From: Epiperipatus broadwayi
Taxonomy: Eukaryota; Onychophora; Udeonychophora; Euonychophora; Peripatidae
NCBI GenBank assembly: GCA_028023455.1
Contig: JAQFVV010000502.1
Span: 244,001 to 308,000, forward strand
Reading direction: 5' to 3'
DNA length: 64,000 nt
The notes beneath the pieces were generated by a model. The model was given only the letters and a program-made list of their open reading frames with translations, did not search any database and was not told the DNA's origin. Made by a program: the position numbers and the translations under genes. Positions 45,303 through 56,694 of this stretch are shown piece after piece; the first letter of the stretch is position 1; every line of letters starts with the position of its first letter.

Positions 45303-48280
45303 TCAAGTTTGTACATTTGCGTAACAGAATTCAGAATCCAAGCAAAAGAGACTGAAGCTGACCAGACTAGGACTGTAACATCCCAAGTCCGTCTGACCAC
45401 ACTTCAACTCGTAAGCCAGGATTCCAAGACTCAAGACCCTACGAATGATCATCTTGAAATTACACGTAGTATACCTCTTTCCACACGGCCGATATAGGTC
45501 ACGGAGATGCAATAAAACTCTGATCATTAAAAGAGAGATTCTTAATTAACTAAAATATATCACTAATTTAATTTAACTTAATGCATAATTTTCACATATA
45601 TAGACTATAAATAATAATTAGAATTGGATTCAATTAGATCAATAATGAGACAGAGAATGAAATACATTAAACTAATTATACATTTATTTAAAATTCTTCT
45701 ATCCATATTTCATTTATTTACAATAGCATTTCAGTGTAGAATGTATGCAAACATTGGGTAATTCAAAATAGCTTTATATAAATAATCATTAAATTTTCAT
45801 AGATGGGTTTAACTTGTGCCAATCTTATGAATTGCTTTACAATTAATACATAATCAATCACTACGTTATGTCTATAAATCTAGTTAAACCAAATCCTATT
45901 AAATTTGTGGCTGTTATATAAATAATTATATTGAACTTTGATCATGAATTCATTTACTAAAAACAATATGACTTAATCACGAGTGCATAAACCAGCTCAA
46001 GTAACGATCAATCGAACATGGCTTTCGAGAGAAAATTTCAGAATGCTGAAAGCATTATGTTAAGGTGGGAGAGTTGGCTGAAATAAGATTTTACCAATGC
46101 GCTATGGCACAGGTAAACAATAATAAAAAAAGTCGCTCTGCAGATGGATGAAATAACTTCAGGGTTCTTGCAACAAACGCCGGTACCCTGTAACCGATCG
46201 CAATGCTGCATTAAAGGGACATTGTGTTCAGGAAATGGCGGGGACTTACATGCTAACCTGGCCTTGGCTCAGGCTTCACTACTGCTCTACCCTATAAGAG
46301 AAGATGTGCTGGCAATGCCGTGGCTCCATCTTGATATATGTATATTACGTATAGCAGCAAAACGAGAATAATTTTATAAAATAATATATCACATCCGCCA
46401 AGCAAAGAATAGTATATTTCATACTATGAAATATGGGACAATAGCATATTAGCTCTATCAAATTGGGACCAACTCTTGTGTAGCCTGATAATAAATGTCT
46501 ATGCTACTAAAGGGGATATTAATACATCTGTACTTTGACATGCTCGATCTATTAGGTCACTTATAGATAATAAATACTTTAAAGAGGGAAAGTATATTTC
46601 TATGACTTAAGAACTTAAATGACAAATATACTTATAAATACGATCAAGGCTAAATTTAATTCTTAATAAAACTATAAAGTTAAGTTTTTAAATGGTTGAT
46701 TTTAAAAGAGCCACATCATTTAAATAATAATAAAAAATAGAATTTTGAAACAGCGCACAAAGTTGATGCTATAAACAAATTACGTGAAGATTTTCAAATA
46801 ATATCTTCTTAAAAATATGAAATTAAGTGCCCACTGTTTCGAAATATTGGCATATAAAATATAATAAGCATTTAAAATAAGCAAAGAAATATAGACACAA
46901 CCACAGTGATATAACTTTAAACTAAATAATTTACTTTGAAGTGAATGGAAAATATAAAAATAGTCAGATTATTTAAACTTCAACAATATTAAATTTTGGT
47001 AGCAATTTACATATTAAATACTAATTGGATTTAAATTATGGTTACATTTAGTTTTATAATTATTTTAAAAAGAGAGTTAGCTAACTTATGTAGAAATTCA
47101 CAGAACTCTGCGGTTTGAAAAATAAAACAGTACCGGTATTATTTATCTGGACAAGTTCTTGGCTGTATGTTTGGTGAGTTTGACTGGGTGGCTGGTGGCA
47201 TCATCTTTCCCATGTTTCTATTGGCATGATGGTGATTCAGGCATTTTGATGAGAGAAGACCCCCATTCTCCCCATGGAGTAACAGCAACAAAATGCCTGC
47301 TTTTAGCCGGACATATTAAACATTAACAATCGTGAAGACTGGCTGCAATTCTCTCTAAAAATATGGCTGTCCTTTTCCTTGTTAAAAATACAGAGTATTT
47401 ATATCTTTTCCTTATCGGAATCTATCGCCTCAAGACTCACTAATCTCAGGAATTTAATTAAATATTTTTCAATTTATAATCCCAATTTTTAAAATCTTAG
47501 ATAACTTATGTTAGAAACATTCCATAAGCTATTATTATAATTAAGATTTTTCGTTGCAAACAATTGACCAATTTAGATTTTAAAATAACTTAATCTTATC
47601 TAAGGAGATTTTAATTAGTGAATTTTGAACTAGTTTTACTTTTTATGGATTCCAGGTGTGGTCATTAATGACACTTGTTTACAACCAGAAATCTTTTTAA
47701 TTACTTGACCAGCTTTTATTTTTAATCTTACATATAATAGAAACTCTTTTTATTTAAAAACAACCTTTTAACATTTTTTTAAAAATGCAAACCTTTTTAC
47801 ATATTTATTTAAAATAATTTACAAACATATTTTGATATAGCTTTTAAATATATTTTCGAGAAACTTTTCCCTGAAATATATTTAAAACAAGAAATCTTTT
47901 AACAATTTTCAAAAAAACATTTAATATTATTTTTAGGTAACGGCTTTTACATATTTTAAAATCATGTCTTTCTTCTATATAGCACAGATTATATATCCAC
48001 ATACGAAATTACAATATTAAACAACAAAATTAATAATTTACTCTTAACTTAAATAATATAACGAACATTTTTAGAAATATTAAGTAAATTTAGTACACTA
48101 TAATTTTCCTAATCCTATCTAATTATAGTGTTGGTTCACACGTAAATATATAATACTGTTTAGACAGATATGAGCGAATTTTAAATTTATTAACATTTAA
48201 ATAGGTTCAAACTTAGCACAGATGAGTGTGTCATTAGGTTTGATGGTGAAACAATAGGGGCTTGGAAAGTTATCATTTCA
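45303..48280 (-). repeat. Left (3') LTR, 2978 bp
   Basis: A direct repeat of 52206-55171. It has a 26-bp segment near 47761-47787 missing from the right copy. Chance ORFs on both strands (45303-45527 minus, 46144-46371 plus) have partial counterparts in the right copy only because the DNA is duplicated. Confidence 0.9.
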
Positions 48281-48708
48281 TATGCGAATACTTGGGACAA
48301 AAAAATAACAAAAAAAAAAAGAAATTTACTCACATTTGGCTATTAAATAATTTATAGGTTTTTTTTTTTTACTAATAATATTTAATCAATTAAGCTACCC
48401 ACATAGAGCGATGAAAAACATATAAACCCAATTGCCTGCTACATTCTACACTGAGCAACTTCATACATATTAAACAATCCACTATTACAAAAAAAAATAT
48501 ACCACTAAATTAAAAAGTTTAAAAGCAATCCACACAAAATAGAATATTGTCAAATATTTACATTAAACAAAGTTTTATATCCCACTGGATATATGTCAAT
48601 TAATATGCAATGAGGATGTTCAATTTTATATATATAATAATAATAATTCATAAACTATATATAATGGTAAGGGAAGGTAGATCCTAACAAAAAATTATTT
48701 TTATCTAA
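48281..48708 (-). other. 3' untranslated interior of the gag-pro element
   Basis: A+T-rich, with a (TA)n-(AAT)n run near 48630. No purine tract sits directly against the LTR; the nearest A11-like sense tract is about 80 bp away (48360-48371). Confidence 0.6.
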
Positions 48709-49134
48709 ATAGGATTTGGTGGTACATTAAGTAACTCCTCTTTATCCAACTCAAAACAGCACCCGAATATAACATCATCCTCTTCATCTGATGTCCATCC
48801 ATACCCCTCATACTCATCTTCCCATCTCACAGTCGGTCATGCTGGGTGCATTTCTAGACTCTGTGCAAACTCACTTCCTTCATAAGGTATTTCGTGGCTT
48901 AGTTCGACCTCATTTTCCTTTAACTTAGAATTTCGACCATCTGGGTCGTTGTGCATGGCGAAAAATTCTCTTATTTCTGGTCCCAATTCCATTAATTATA
49001 GTGTTCTCTACTTGATCTCAGTGTGTGAAATGTCTGGAGGTTCCTTCTTATTCTTATCACTCTCCTCCACCACTTCCTGTGTAAATTGGACACTTTTTCA
49101 TTTTTGATGGTCTCCGTCGAAATAGCAAGTGATT
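48709..49134 (-). pseudogene. Acidic C-terminal extension downstream of protease
   Basis: A frame with a few stops reads LMELGPEIREFFAMHNDPDG, then SHEIPYEGSEFAQSLEMHPA, then a stop, then WEDEYEGYGWTSDEEDDVIF and LDKEELLNVPPNPI and a stop at about 48709. It is dominated by Glu and Asp. It is not reverse transcriptase. It could be a C-terminal tail of the gag-pro polyprotein or a linker before a deleted RT. No homologue recognised. Confidence 0.5.
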
Positions 49135-49151
49135 CTCCCCATGCCTAGTCT

Positions 49152-49657
49152 TTATTCTGTATTCCCTGCAAGTCCTCTTCCAATGCAATTTGCTCTTGGT
49201 ATATAAAAAATATTATTTCCCAAATCAATCCAGCATCTGTGCTGATTCAAAAAATCACTCCCTTCTACCAAACAATATATTAACTTAGCCATGACTAAAA
49301 ATGTGTGGCCTAGAGTAGTTTGACCCCACTCCCACTCCAACCATACTTGTTGTCTTTCGGTCTTGGTCTTTCGGCCATCTGCTAGGATTATGGCCAATGC
49401 TTTCATTGGCAATGTCAGTATATCAGGCATCTGTTTTTGCACCTTGGTAGGCCAATCTTTTGACACAAACGACACCTGGCTACCTGTGTTCAACAATGCA
49501 CATACTTTCATTATGCCAGCTCTTACTCGCACTATAGGACATGGCTTAAGTGGAACTTCTGGCCTGGTTTCGTCTAAATCAATAATTACAGATGTGATGG
49601 AATCTGCCATCGCTATGCTCTTTTCTTTATCCACTGGTCTCCAGTAGGAGGAACTGA
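49152..49657 (-). pseudogene. Retropepsin-like protease of the LTR element
   Basis: The 160-codon open segment (start Met at 49634, open from about 49657) has the retropepsin layout: a strand reading PIVRVRAGIMKVCALLNTGS then QVSFVS, a middle ILADG segment, and GSDFLNQHRCWIDLGNN near the C-terminus, matching the family's (I/L)LG-x-DFL...IDL block. The active-site triplet is NTGS in place of the usual D(T/S)G(A/S). The catalytic Asp is replaced by Asn, which should abolish activity. It lies in a different frame from the end of gag, so either a programmed shift or decay joined them. Confidence 0.7.
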
Positions 49658-51371
49658 CTAACGGGGTCCTCTGTAGTTTAACAATGTCTGGGGTCTATAG
49701 GGTTTTTTTAATCTCATTTGATTTCGGGATTCCCATCTAGGCGACCTACTAGTCATCATCATTTGACATCTTGGAGGATCGATTCGCCGCATCTTCTCCA
49801 GTGGTTCTTTAGGTCCTGGTGTGAAGTCAACCATTGTTAGAAATCCTGCCAAGTCTTCTATCGTCCTAATCTGACATCCCATCATCAGTTGTTGTACTCG
49901 ATTAGGCATGTTTTGCTAGATAATTCTGATCATCTGTGTCTCTGTGAATAGGAAGGCCATCAAGGATCTGAGGAAAGCTATCTGCCTCAGAAAAAATTGA
50001 GTATAGGTCTCCTTTACTACCGATCCATAGGTTTCCCTGAGTATACCATGGTAGATACCCTTCTGGCGCTCCTCACACCAAAATGTTTTGTGCATGGCAT
50101 CCGTATATTGCTCAAAATTTTGCAGCTTCTCATTACAACAGTCCCACCATGATTTGGCATACCCATATAAATAGTGTATATACAGAGCTACCTGATCAGC
50201 CACTGGGATTTTCTGAAACCTGAAAAGTTCCCTTAAACTTTCTAAATGGGCCTTTCTCCCACTTCTTCTTTGAAAGATTTCACTTGAATAAATTTAGCTA
50301 AACCTATGTGACTACTTATTGATGGAATGCCCAGTCCAATTGTCTCTGCATCTAACTCATTCCTATCTGGGGTGGCTATCTGATCATTTCCTTTGTTTAT
50401 GACGCTTTCTGCATTGATGTTGCTTTCCTCCTTTCTAAGAATCTCTTTAGAGTCCCCCACTGATACTAGTTTTCTTTTGCACGGGTTCTTGGCTAAATGA
50501 CTAATGGCTAAACTGTTCTCTATGCTTTCTTTCTTTGCTCCCTTCATTTCAGCGAGGTCTTTTCTTAATTCTTGAATACATTCTGCTATACTGTTCTCTT
50601 TCTCGGCTGCTGCTTGACTTCTATGAGCCAGGCCTTCTTTTAATTCACATATTTTGTCCCAGATCTCACTATGTGTGTCTTCATATTCCTGAAACTTTCT
50701 GCTAAGATCTGTCTCCATTTTATTGAACTTCTCCCCTATATCCCTTTCTTGATGCTCACCCTACTCCCCCATGGCCTTGATTTCCTCTTGGATTTTCACC
50801 ACTTCATTTTTTATTTTCTGTCCTGGTTTTATCCAGCATTTCTGTGAATTCAAACTGTATTTTTTCACAATTCTGTTGCCAGCTAAAGGATACTCCCTGC
50901 AGGCCTTTACACAGCATTTCTTCTAAGTCTTTTCTAATCTGTGCTGTTCCTTCCTCACATCGCCTGCCCAAAGCTTCAAAACATTGTTCCATTTCTAGAT
51001 TTCTATGATCTCTCTCTTCTGCATCCTGTCTACTTTTTCTATCTCTCTTCTGCATCCTGTCTAATTTGCTTCAATAGTGACTCCATCATTGAGTTCATAT
51101 TCCAGTATTCTTTCTTAATTTCTTCTATCGGTCTCTGTTCAGATACTATGGTGTCTGACTTGTCTGACATGGTCACACTTTGTTGTATAGATGCATTTTC
51201 CCTAATCTGGCTCATACTCACTTCACCTTCTGTGTCTCCCTCTGTGCTGCTACTCTCTTCCATAATTTCTTTTCCCGATCTTAATATAATACCCCTACAC
51301 ATTCCTTCTTTTCCTGTTTTCCCTTCTTCCCCTTCGCTCACTACTTTTTCCTCCTCCGTACTATTATTCAT
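49658..51371 (-). pseudogene. Broken gag polyprotein gene
   Basis: Five open pieces on the minus strand (51371-51039, 51055-50804, 50718-50242, 50203-49916, 49909-49658) follow one another and are separated by single lesions. These are a 31-bp duplication, a frameshift plus a stop near 50800-50755, a frameshift near 50235 and an in-frame stop at 49916. The N-terminal part is Glu/Lys-rich with coiled-coil-like heptads (about 51050-50500). The piece at 50203-49916 has a capsid-like core with LYIHYLYGYAKSWWD, as in retrotransposon gag where a W is conserved before a basic region. No CCHC knuckle is visible. The product would form the particle shell. Confidence 0.7.
51011..51063. repeat. 31-bp tandem duplication inside gag
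   Basis: TCTCTCTTCTGCATCCTGTC followed by TA begins at 51011 and again at 51042. The 31-bp unit is not a multiple of three. It accounts for the frame break between the first two gag pieces, because the peptide RQDAEER is encoded on both sides. Confidence 0.85.
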
Positions 51372-52205
51372 TTTAATATACTAACAAAAAAAAATTCTCT
51401 TTTTTAATGGCTCAATTCATTTTTGCTAAAGTTTCTTGGTTTTTGTTTGTTTTACTAACTCGGCTAATTGCTGCACTCCACAAAGAAAATGATCTGTCTC
51501 CTACTCATCCCAACACCTATGCCTAACTCTATTAATACACCTAACTTCTCACTATACATTCGCTTGATGCCCACCCAACATTTAACTAACAGTGAAATAA
51601 ATTTAATATATATAACAAAAAAATTATAAAATGCAACTCACCCTTGGCCTCTTGCAGCTGTTTTTCTTTTTTAAATTTTCCATGGTTCATGGTTATAATT
51701 TAATTTACACATCTGTGCTAGTTTCGAACCTTTAAGACTTGATTTGACCTTACATTTATTTCCTTCTCTTTCTCATTCAATCCAATTCATAAAACAAATA
51801 ATAGACCCCCTCTTTCCTCTCTTTACTCCTGATGACAAAATTTATGTGAGAACAATTTGACATTTATTCAAATCATTCTTGGGCACCAGTCACAGTGAGC
51901 AAGATAAGTTCACACAACATATATTATAAATCCCCTTAAAATTCTACTATGCATCTAAATAAATAATTTTATATAATGAAATAATAATCTACTCCGAGTA
52001 TGGAATTAATTGACGTTCAAACTCAGGGAAAAAAATTTATACATATACATTGTTTTGAAAATGAAAAAATTAATTCAAAATCATTAATTTTGAACAAAAA
52101 AATTTTGTCTCTATACTCAGTAATATCCTCAGGAGTGGAACTAAATTACAGGCCCCACGTTTTGGGCATACAAACCCAGGGGAAAAAATATATACTATGC
52201 GGGAG
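51372..52205 (-). other. 5' leader of the gag-pro element
   Basis: Non-coding on the sense strand. An imperfect direct repeat (TTCAAACTCAGGGAAAAAAA near 52015 and ATACAAACCCAGGGGAAAAA near 52168) lies near the LTR. On the minus strand near 52170-52150, GCCCAAAACGTGGGGCC resembles a tRNA-Lys primer site with two inserted bases. It is 34 bp away from the LTR border, so I do not call it. Confidence 0.45.
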
Positions 52206-55171
52206 TCAAGTTTGTACATTCGCATAACAGAATTCAGAATCCAAGCAAAAGAGACCAAAGCTGACCAGACTAGGACTGTAACATCCCAAATCTGACCACA
52301 CTTCAACTCGTAGGCCAGGATTCCAAGACTCAAGACCCTACGAATGACCATCTTGAAATTACACGTAGTATACCTCTTTCCACATGGCCGACATAGGTCA
52401 CGGAGATGCAATAAGACTCTGATAATTAAAAGAGAGGTTCTTAATTGACTAAAATATATCACTAATTTAATTTAACTTAATGCATAGTTTTCACATATAT
52501 AGACTATAAATAATAATTAGAATTGGATTGAATTAGATCAATAACGAGACAGAGAATGAAATACATTAAACTAATTATACATTTATTTACAATTCTTCTA
52601 TCCATATTTCATTTATTTACAATAGCATTTCAGCGTAGAATGTATGCAAACATTGGGTAATTCAAAATAGCTTTACATAAATAATCATTAAATTTTCATA
52701 GATGAGTTTAACATGTGCCAATCTTATGAATTGCTTTACAATTAATACATAATCAATCACTACATTATGTCTATAAATCTAGTTAAACCAAATCCTATTA
52801 AATTTGTGGCTGTTATATAAATAATTATATTGAACTTTGATCATGAATTCATTTACTAAAAACAATATGACTTAATCACGAGCGCATAAACCAGCTCAAG
52901 TAACGATCGATCGAACATGGCTTTCGAGAGAAAATTTCAGAATGCTGAAAGCATTATGTTAAGGTGGGAGAGTTGGCTGAAATAAGATTTTACCAATGCG
53001 CTATGGCACAGGTAAACAATAATAGGAAAAGTCACTCTGTGGATGGATGAAATAACTTAAGGGTTCGTGCGACAAACGCCGGTACCCTGTAACCGATTGC
53101 AATGCTGCGTTAAAGGAACATTGTGTTCAGGAATGGCAGGGGACTTACATGCTAACCTGGCCTTGGCTCAGGCTTCACTACTGCTCTACCCTATAAGAGA
53201 AGATGTGCTGGCAATGCCGTGGCTCCATCTTAATATACGTATATTACGTATAGCAGCAAAATGAGAATAATTTTATAAAATAATATATCACATCCGCCAA
53301 GCAAAGAATAGTATATTTCATACTATGAAATATGGGACAATAGCATATTAGCTCTATCAAATTGGGACCAACTCTTGTGTAGCCTGATAATAAATGTCTA
53401 TGCTACTAAAGGGGATATTAATACATCTGTACTTTGACATGCTCGATCTATTAGGTTACTTATAGATAATAAATACTTTAAGGAGGGAAAGTATATTTCT
53501 ATGGACTTAAGAACTTAAATGACAAATATACTTATAAATATGATCAAGGCTAAATTTAATTCTTAATAAAACTATAAAGTTAAGTTTTTAAATGGTTGAT
53601 TTTAAAAGAGCCACATCATTTAAATAATAATAAAAAATAGGATTTTGAAACAGCGCAGAAAGTTGATGCTATAAACAAATTACAGGAAGATTTTCAAATA
53701 ATATCTTTTTAAAAATATGAAATTAAGTGCCCACTGTTTCGAAATATTGGCATATAAAATATAATAAGCATTTAAAATAAGCAAAGAAATATAGACACAA
53801 CCACAGTGATATAACTTTAAACTAAATAATTTACTTTGAAGTGAATGGAAAATATAAAAATAGTCAGATTATTTAAACTTCAACAATATTAAATTTTGGT
53901 AGCAATTTACATATTAAATACTAATTGAATTTAAATTATGGTTACATTTACTTTTATAATTATTTTAAAAAGAGAGTTAGCTAACTTATACAGAAATTCA
54001 CAGAGCTCTGCAGTTTGAAATATAAAATGGTACCGGTATTATTTATCTGGACTGCAAGTTCTTGGATGTAGGTTTGGTGAGTTTGACTGGGTGGCTGGTG
54101 GCATGATCTTTCCCATTCTGTGAAGCTTGTCTCTTCTATAGGCATGATGGTGATTCAGGCATTTCGATGAGAGAAACCCCCATTCTCTCCGTGGAGTAAC
54201 AGCAACAAAATGCCCGCTTTTAGCCGGACTTATTAAACATTAACAATCATGAAGACTGGCTGCAATTCTCTCTAAAAATATGGCTGTCATTTCCTTGTTA
54301 AAAATACAGAGTATTTATATCTTTTCCTTATCGGAATCTATCGCCTCAAGACTCACTAAACTCAGGAATTTAATTAAATATTTTTCAATTTATAATCCCG
54401 ATTTTTAAAATCTTAGATAACTTATGTTAGAAACATTCCATAAGCTATTATTATAATTAAGATTTTTCGTTGCAAACAATTGACCAATTTAGATTTTAAA
54501 ATAACTTAATCTTATCTAAGGAGATTTTAATTAGTGAATTTTGAACTAGTTTTACTTTTTATGGATTCCAGGTGTGGTCGTTAATGACACTTGTTTACAA
54601 CCAGAAATCTTTTTAATTACTTGACCAGCTTTTATTTTTAATCTTACATATAATAGAAACTCTTTTTATTTAAAAACGCAAACCTTTTTACATATTTATT
54701 TAAAATAATTTACAAACATATTTTGATATAGCTTTTAAATATATTTTCGAGAAACTTTTCTCTGAAATATATTTAAAACAAGAAATCTTTTAACAATTTT
54801 AAAAGAAACATTTAATATTATTTTTAGGTAATGGCTTTTACATATTTTAAAATCATGTCTTTCTTCTATATAGCACAGATTATATATCCACATATGAAAT
54901 TACAATATTAAACAACAAAATTAATAATTTACTCTTAACTTAAATAATATAACGGACATTTTTAGAAATATTAAGTAAATTTAGTACGCTATAATTTTCC
55001 TAATCCTATCTAATTATAGCGTTGGTTCGCACGTAAATATATAATACTGTTTAGACAGATATGAGCGAATTTTTATTTTATTAACATTTAAATAGGTTCG
55101 AACTTAGCACAGATGAGTGTGTCATTAGGTTTGATGGTGAAGTGATAGGGGCTTGGAAAGTTATCGTTTCA
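52206..55171 (-). repeat. Right (5') LTR, 2966 bp
   Basis: A direct repeat of 45303-48280 with scattered substitutions and small indels, for example an extra CTGTGAAGCTTGTC-like insert near 54117. The sense-strand start TGAAACGATAAC is at 55171. Confidence 0.9.
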
Positions 55172-56440
55172 CTATTTAACAATTCCATTTATCAGATGTT
55201 TAATGATTATTTTGTTTGTAAGGTATTTGTTATTTAACATATGATAAATATGTATTACATGTTAAGACAGAGGGTTGCCTTAAAGTTGATATTCAAGGAT
55301 CTAAAACAATGAGTTTTATTCCTATGCTAGTATTGTCACTGTTCAGGTGAGCAACACCTAAATAAGAGTAGAAAATAATACCATATCTAACATTGTGCAA
55401 TCTACAAACCTGTGTTGCCATATATTACATGTGTTTATTTTTCCCTCTTTAATCACCCAAACTGTGCTAAAGGAAAGGCAATGTCATTTGTAATACCCCT
55501 GTAATGATATGAGCAGAAGAATAGTTATGATGATTTCTATTTTTTATGGTCAATGTTACTGCTTACAATACTTTTTATTTTGCTTCCTAAGTTGTTTTGC
55601 TCTTCTTTACATACATAATTGTATACTTAAAGAGCAAAATTTAACGATAAAAATGGCAAATTTCTAGAAATAAAAATTGACTTAAATGCCAAAAGGCATA
55701 ATTATACTTTAAGTGGTCAATGAAATATTGACCACTTAATGTCCTCTCTAAATAGCATTTTGAACTATATTCAACTATATGTTTCACCACAAGGCATAGC
55801 AATTTTATTAGACATTCGTTTTTTGCTTTATTAAAAATAAATTACTAAAATATTATAAAAAAAGTAATAATAACTTCACTGTATATATATATATGTGTGT
55901 GTGTATGCTATAAGCATCATTTTTAATATTCTTGATAACATTCTCAAAATAAGTTATTACATTCTTAATAAAACAGTATAGCTAATCGCGTATTTTTATT
56001 TCAAGTAAAGCTAGTAATTTAAATGTTATTGGCACCAACTGGTTTAAAATACACATTTAACGCTAAATAAAAACAATGTACAAATCATCTTATTTACACA
56101 GCAGTTTTCACTTGTGTTTAATAGAGGAAAAAATAAGATTGCATGCTGTGGACCAACATTTATAAATAATATATTCAATTTAATTAATTCTAATTTATTG
56201 AAAATTTTATATAATGATAAAAGATTTGCATTTAACCAGATGCATAACGCAAAACAAAATGCATTTTTGAATTTAGTAAACTAAATTAGTAAAAACCATC
56301 TATTTCAATTGCCCCCCCCCCTCTCCCCCAAAAAAGTTTTTATTTGTAGGCTAGTGTTAAAGATTAAATATTAAAAAAAAGGTATCCATTTAATACAAAT
56401 ATTTTGTTTGACTTGGTTTCTTATTAAAATCTAAATTTTT
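55172..56440. other. A+T-rich DNA with a hairpin and a microsatellite
   Basis: It contains the perfect hairpin at 55709-55739, a (TA)n-(TG)n run near 55880-55906 and a C9 tract near 56311. No gene was recognised. Confidence 0.55.
55709..55739. repeat. Perfect 13-bp hairpin
   Basis: TTAAGTGGTCAAT and ATTGACCACTTAA are exactly complementary around GAAAT. The function is unknown. It is not followed by a U-tract and is not a bacterial-type terminator. Confidence 0.7.
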
Positions 56441-56688
56441 AATGTAGCAAATTGTCTAAACAAAGTTGTTGCTTTTTTTGTAATACACATGTTAGTATGG
56501 ACTTAATTTGTTTTCTATTGAAGCACTTAAAACATAATTTTTTAATTATTTTTTAATTTTGATGAATGTAGCAAATTGTCTAAACAAAGTTGTTGCTTTT
56601 TTTGTAATACACATGTTAGTATGGACTTAATTTGTTTTCTATTGAAGCACTTAAAACATAATTTTTTAATTATTTTTTAATTTTGATG
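56441..56688. repeat. Perfect 124-bp tandem duplication
   Basis: The segment starting AATGTAGCAAATTGTCTAAA at 56441 repeats without visible difference from 56565, including identical T runs. It is either a very recent duplication or an assembly artefact. Confidence 0.92.
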
Positions 56689-56694
56689 AATGTA

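Larger units (their letters stand above)
45303..55171 (-). mobile_element. Non-autonomous gag-pro LTR retrotransposon with 2.97-kb LTRs
   Basis: Direct repeats 45303-48280 and 52206-55171, about 97% identical by eye, flank a 3925-bp interior. Gag and protease remnants lie on the minus strand, so the 5' LTR is the right copy. In that sense each LTR begins TGAAA(T/C)GATAAC. The other end reads ...GTACAAACTTGA and lacks a terminal CA, and I find no TSD. The gag-like part begins about 0.8 kb from the 5' LTR. Coding ends near 48709, leaving only about 430 bp before the 3' LTR, so there is no space for RT, RNase H or integrase. This is the layout of gag-only (TR-GAG-like) parasites of autonomous elements, here with protease retained. 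Confidence 0.85.

Noticed and set aside
46144-46371. ORF in the left 3-kb LTR (partly open again at 53067-53264)
   Set aside because: It appears twice only because the LTR is duplicated; it is antisense to the element and has no recognised domain, and the reading frame differs between copies.
50941-51384. 147-codon plus-strand ORF
   Set aside because: It is the antisense of the Glu/Lys-rich gag region on the minus strand; the repeated Ser/Phe/Ile content is its mirror.
52150-52172. Primer-site-like sequence GCCCAAAACGTGGGGCC on the minus strand
   Set aside because: Two extra bases relative to the tRNA-Lys complement and 34 bp from the LTR edge; suggestive only.
52070-52462. 130-codon minus-strand ORF across the right LTR and the leader
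   Set aside because: It crosses the LTR border and the left-copy counterpart diverges in frame, so it does not behave as a conserved protein.
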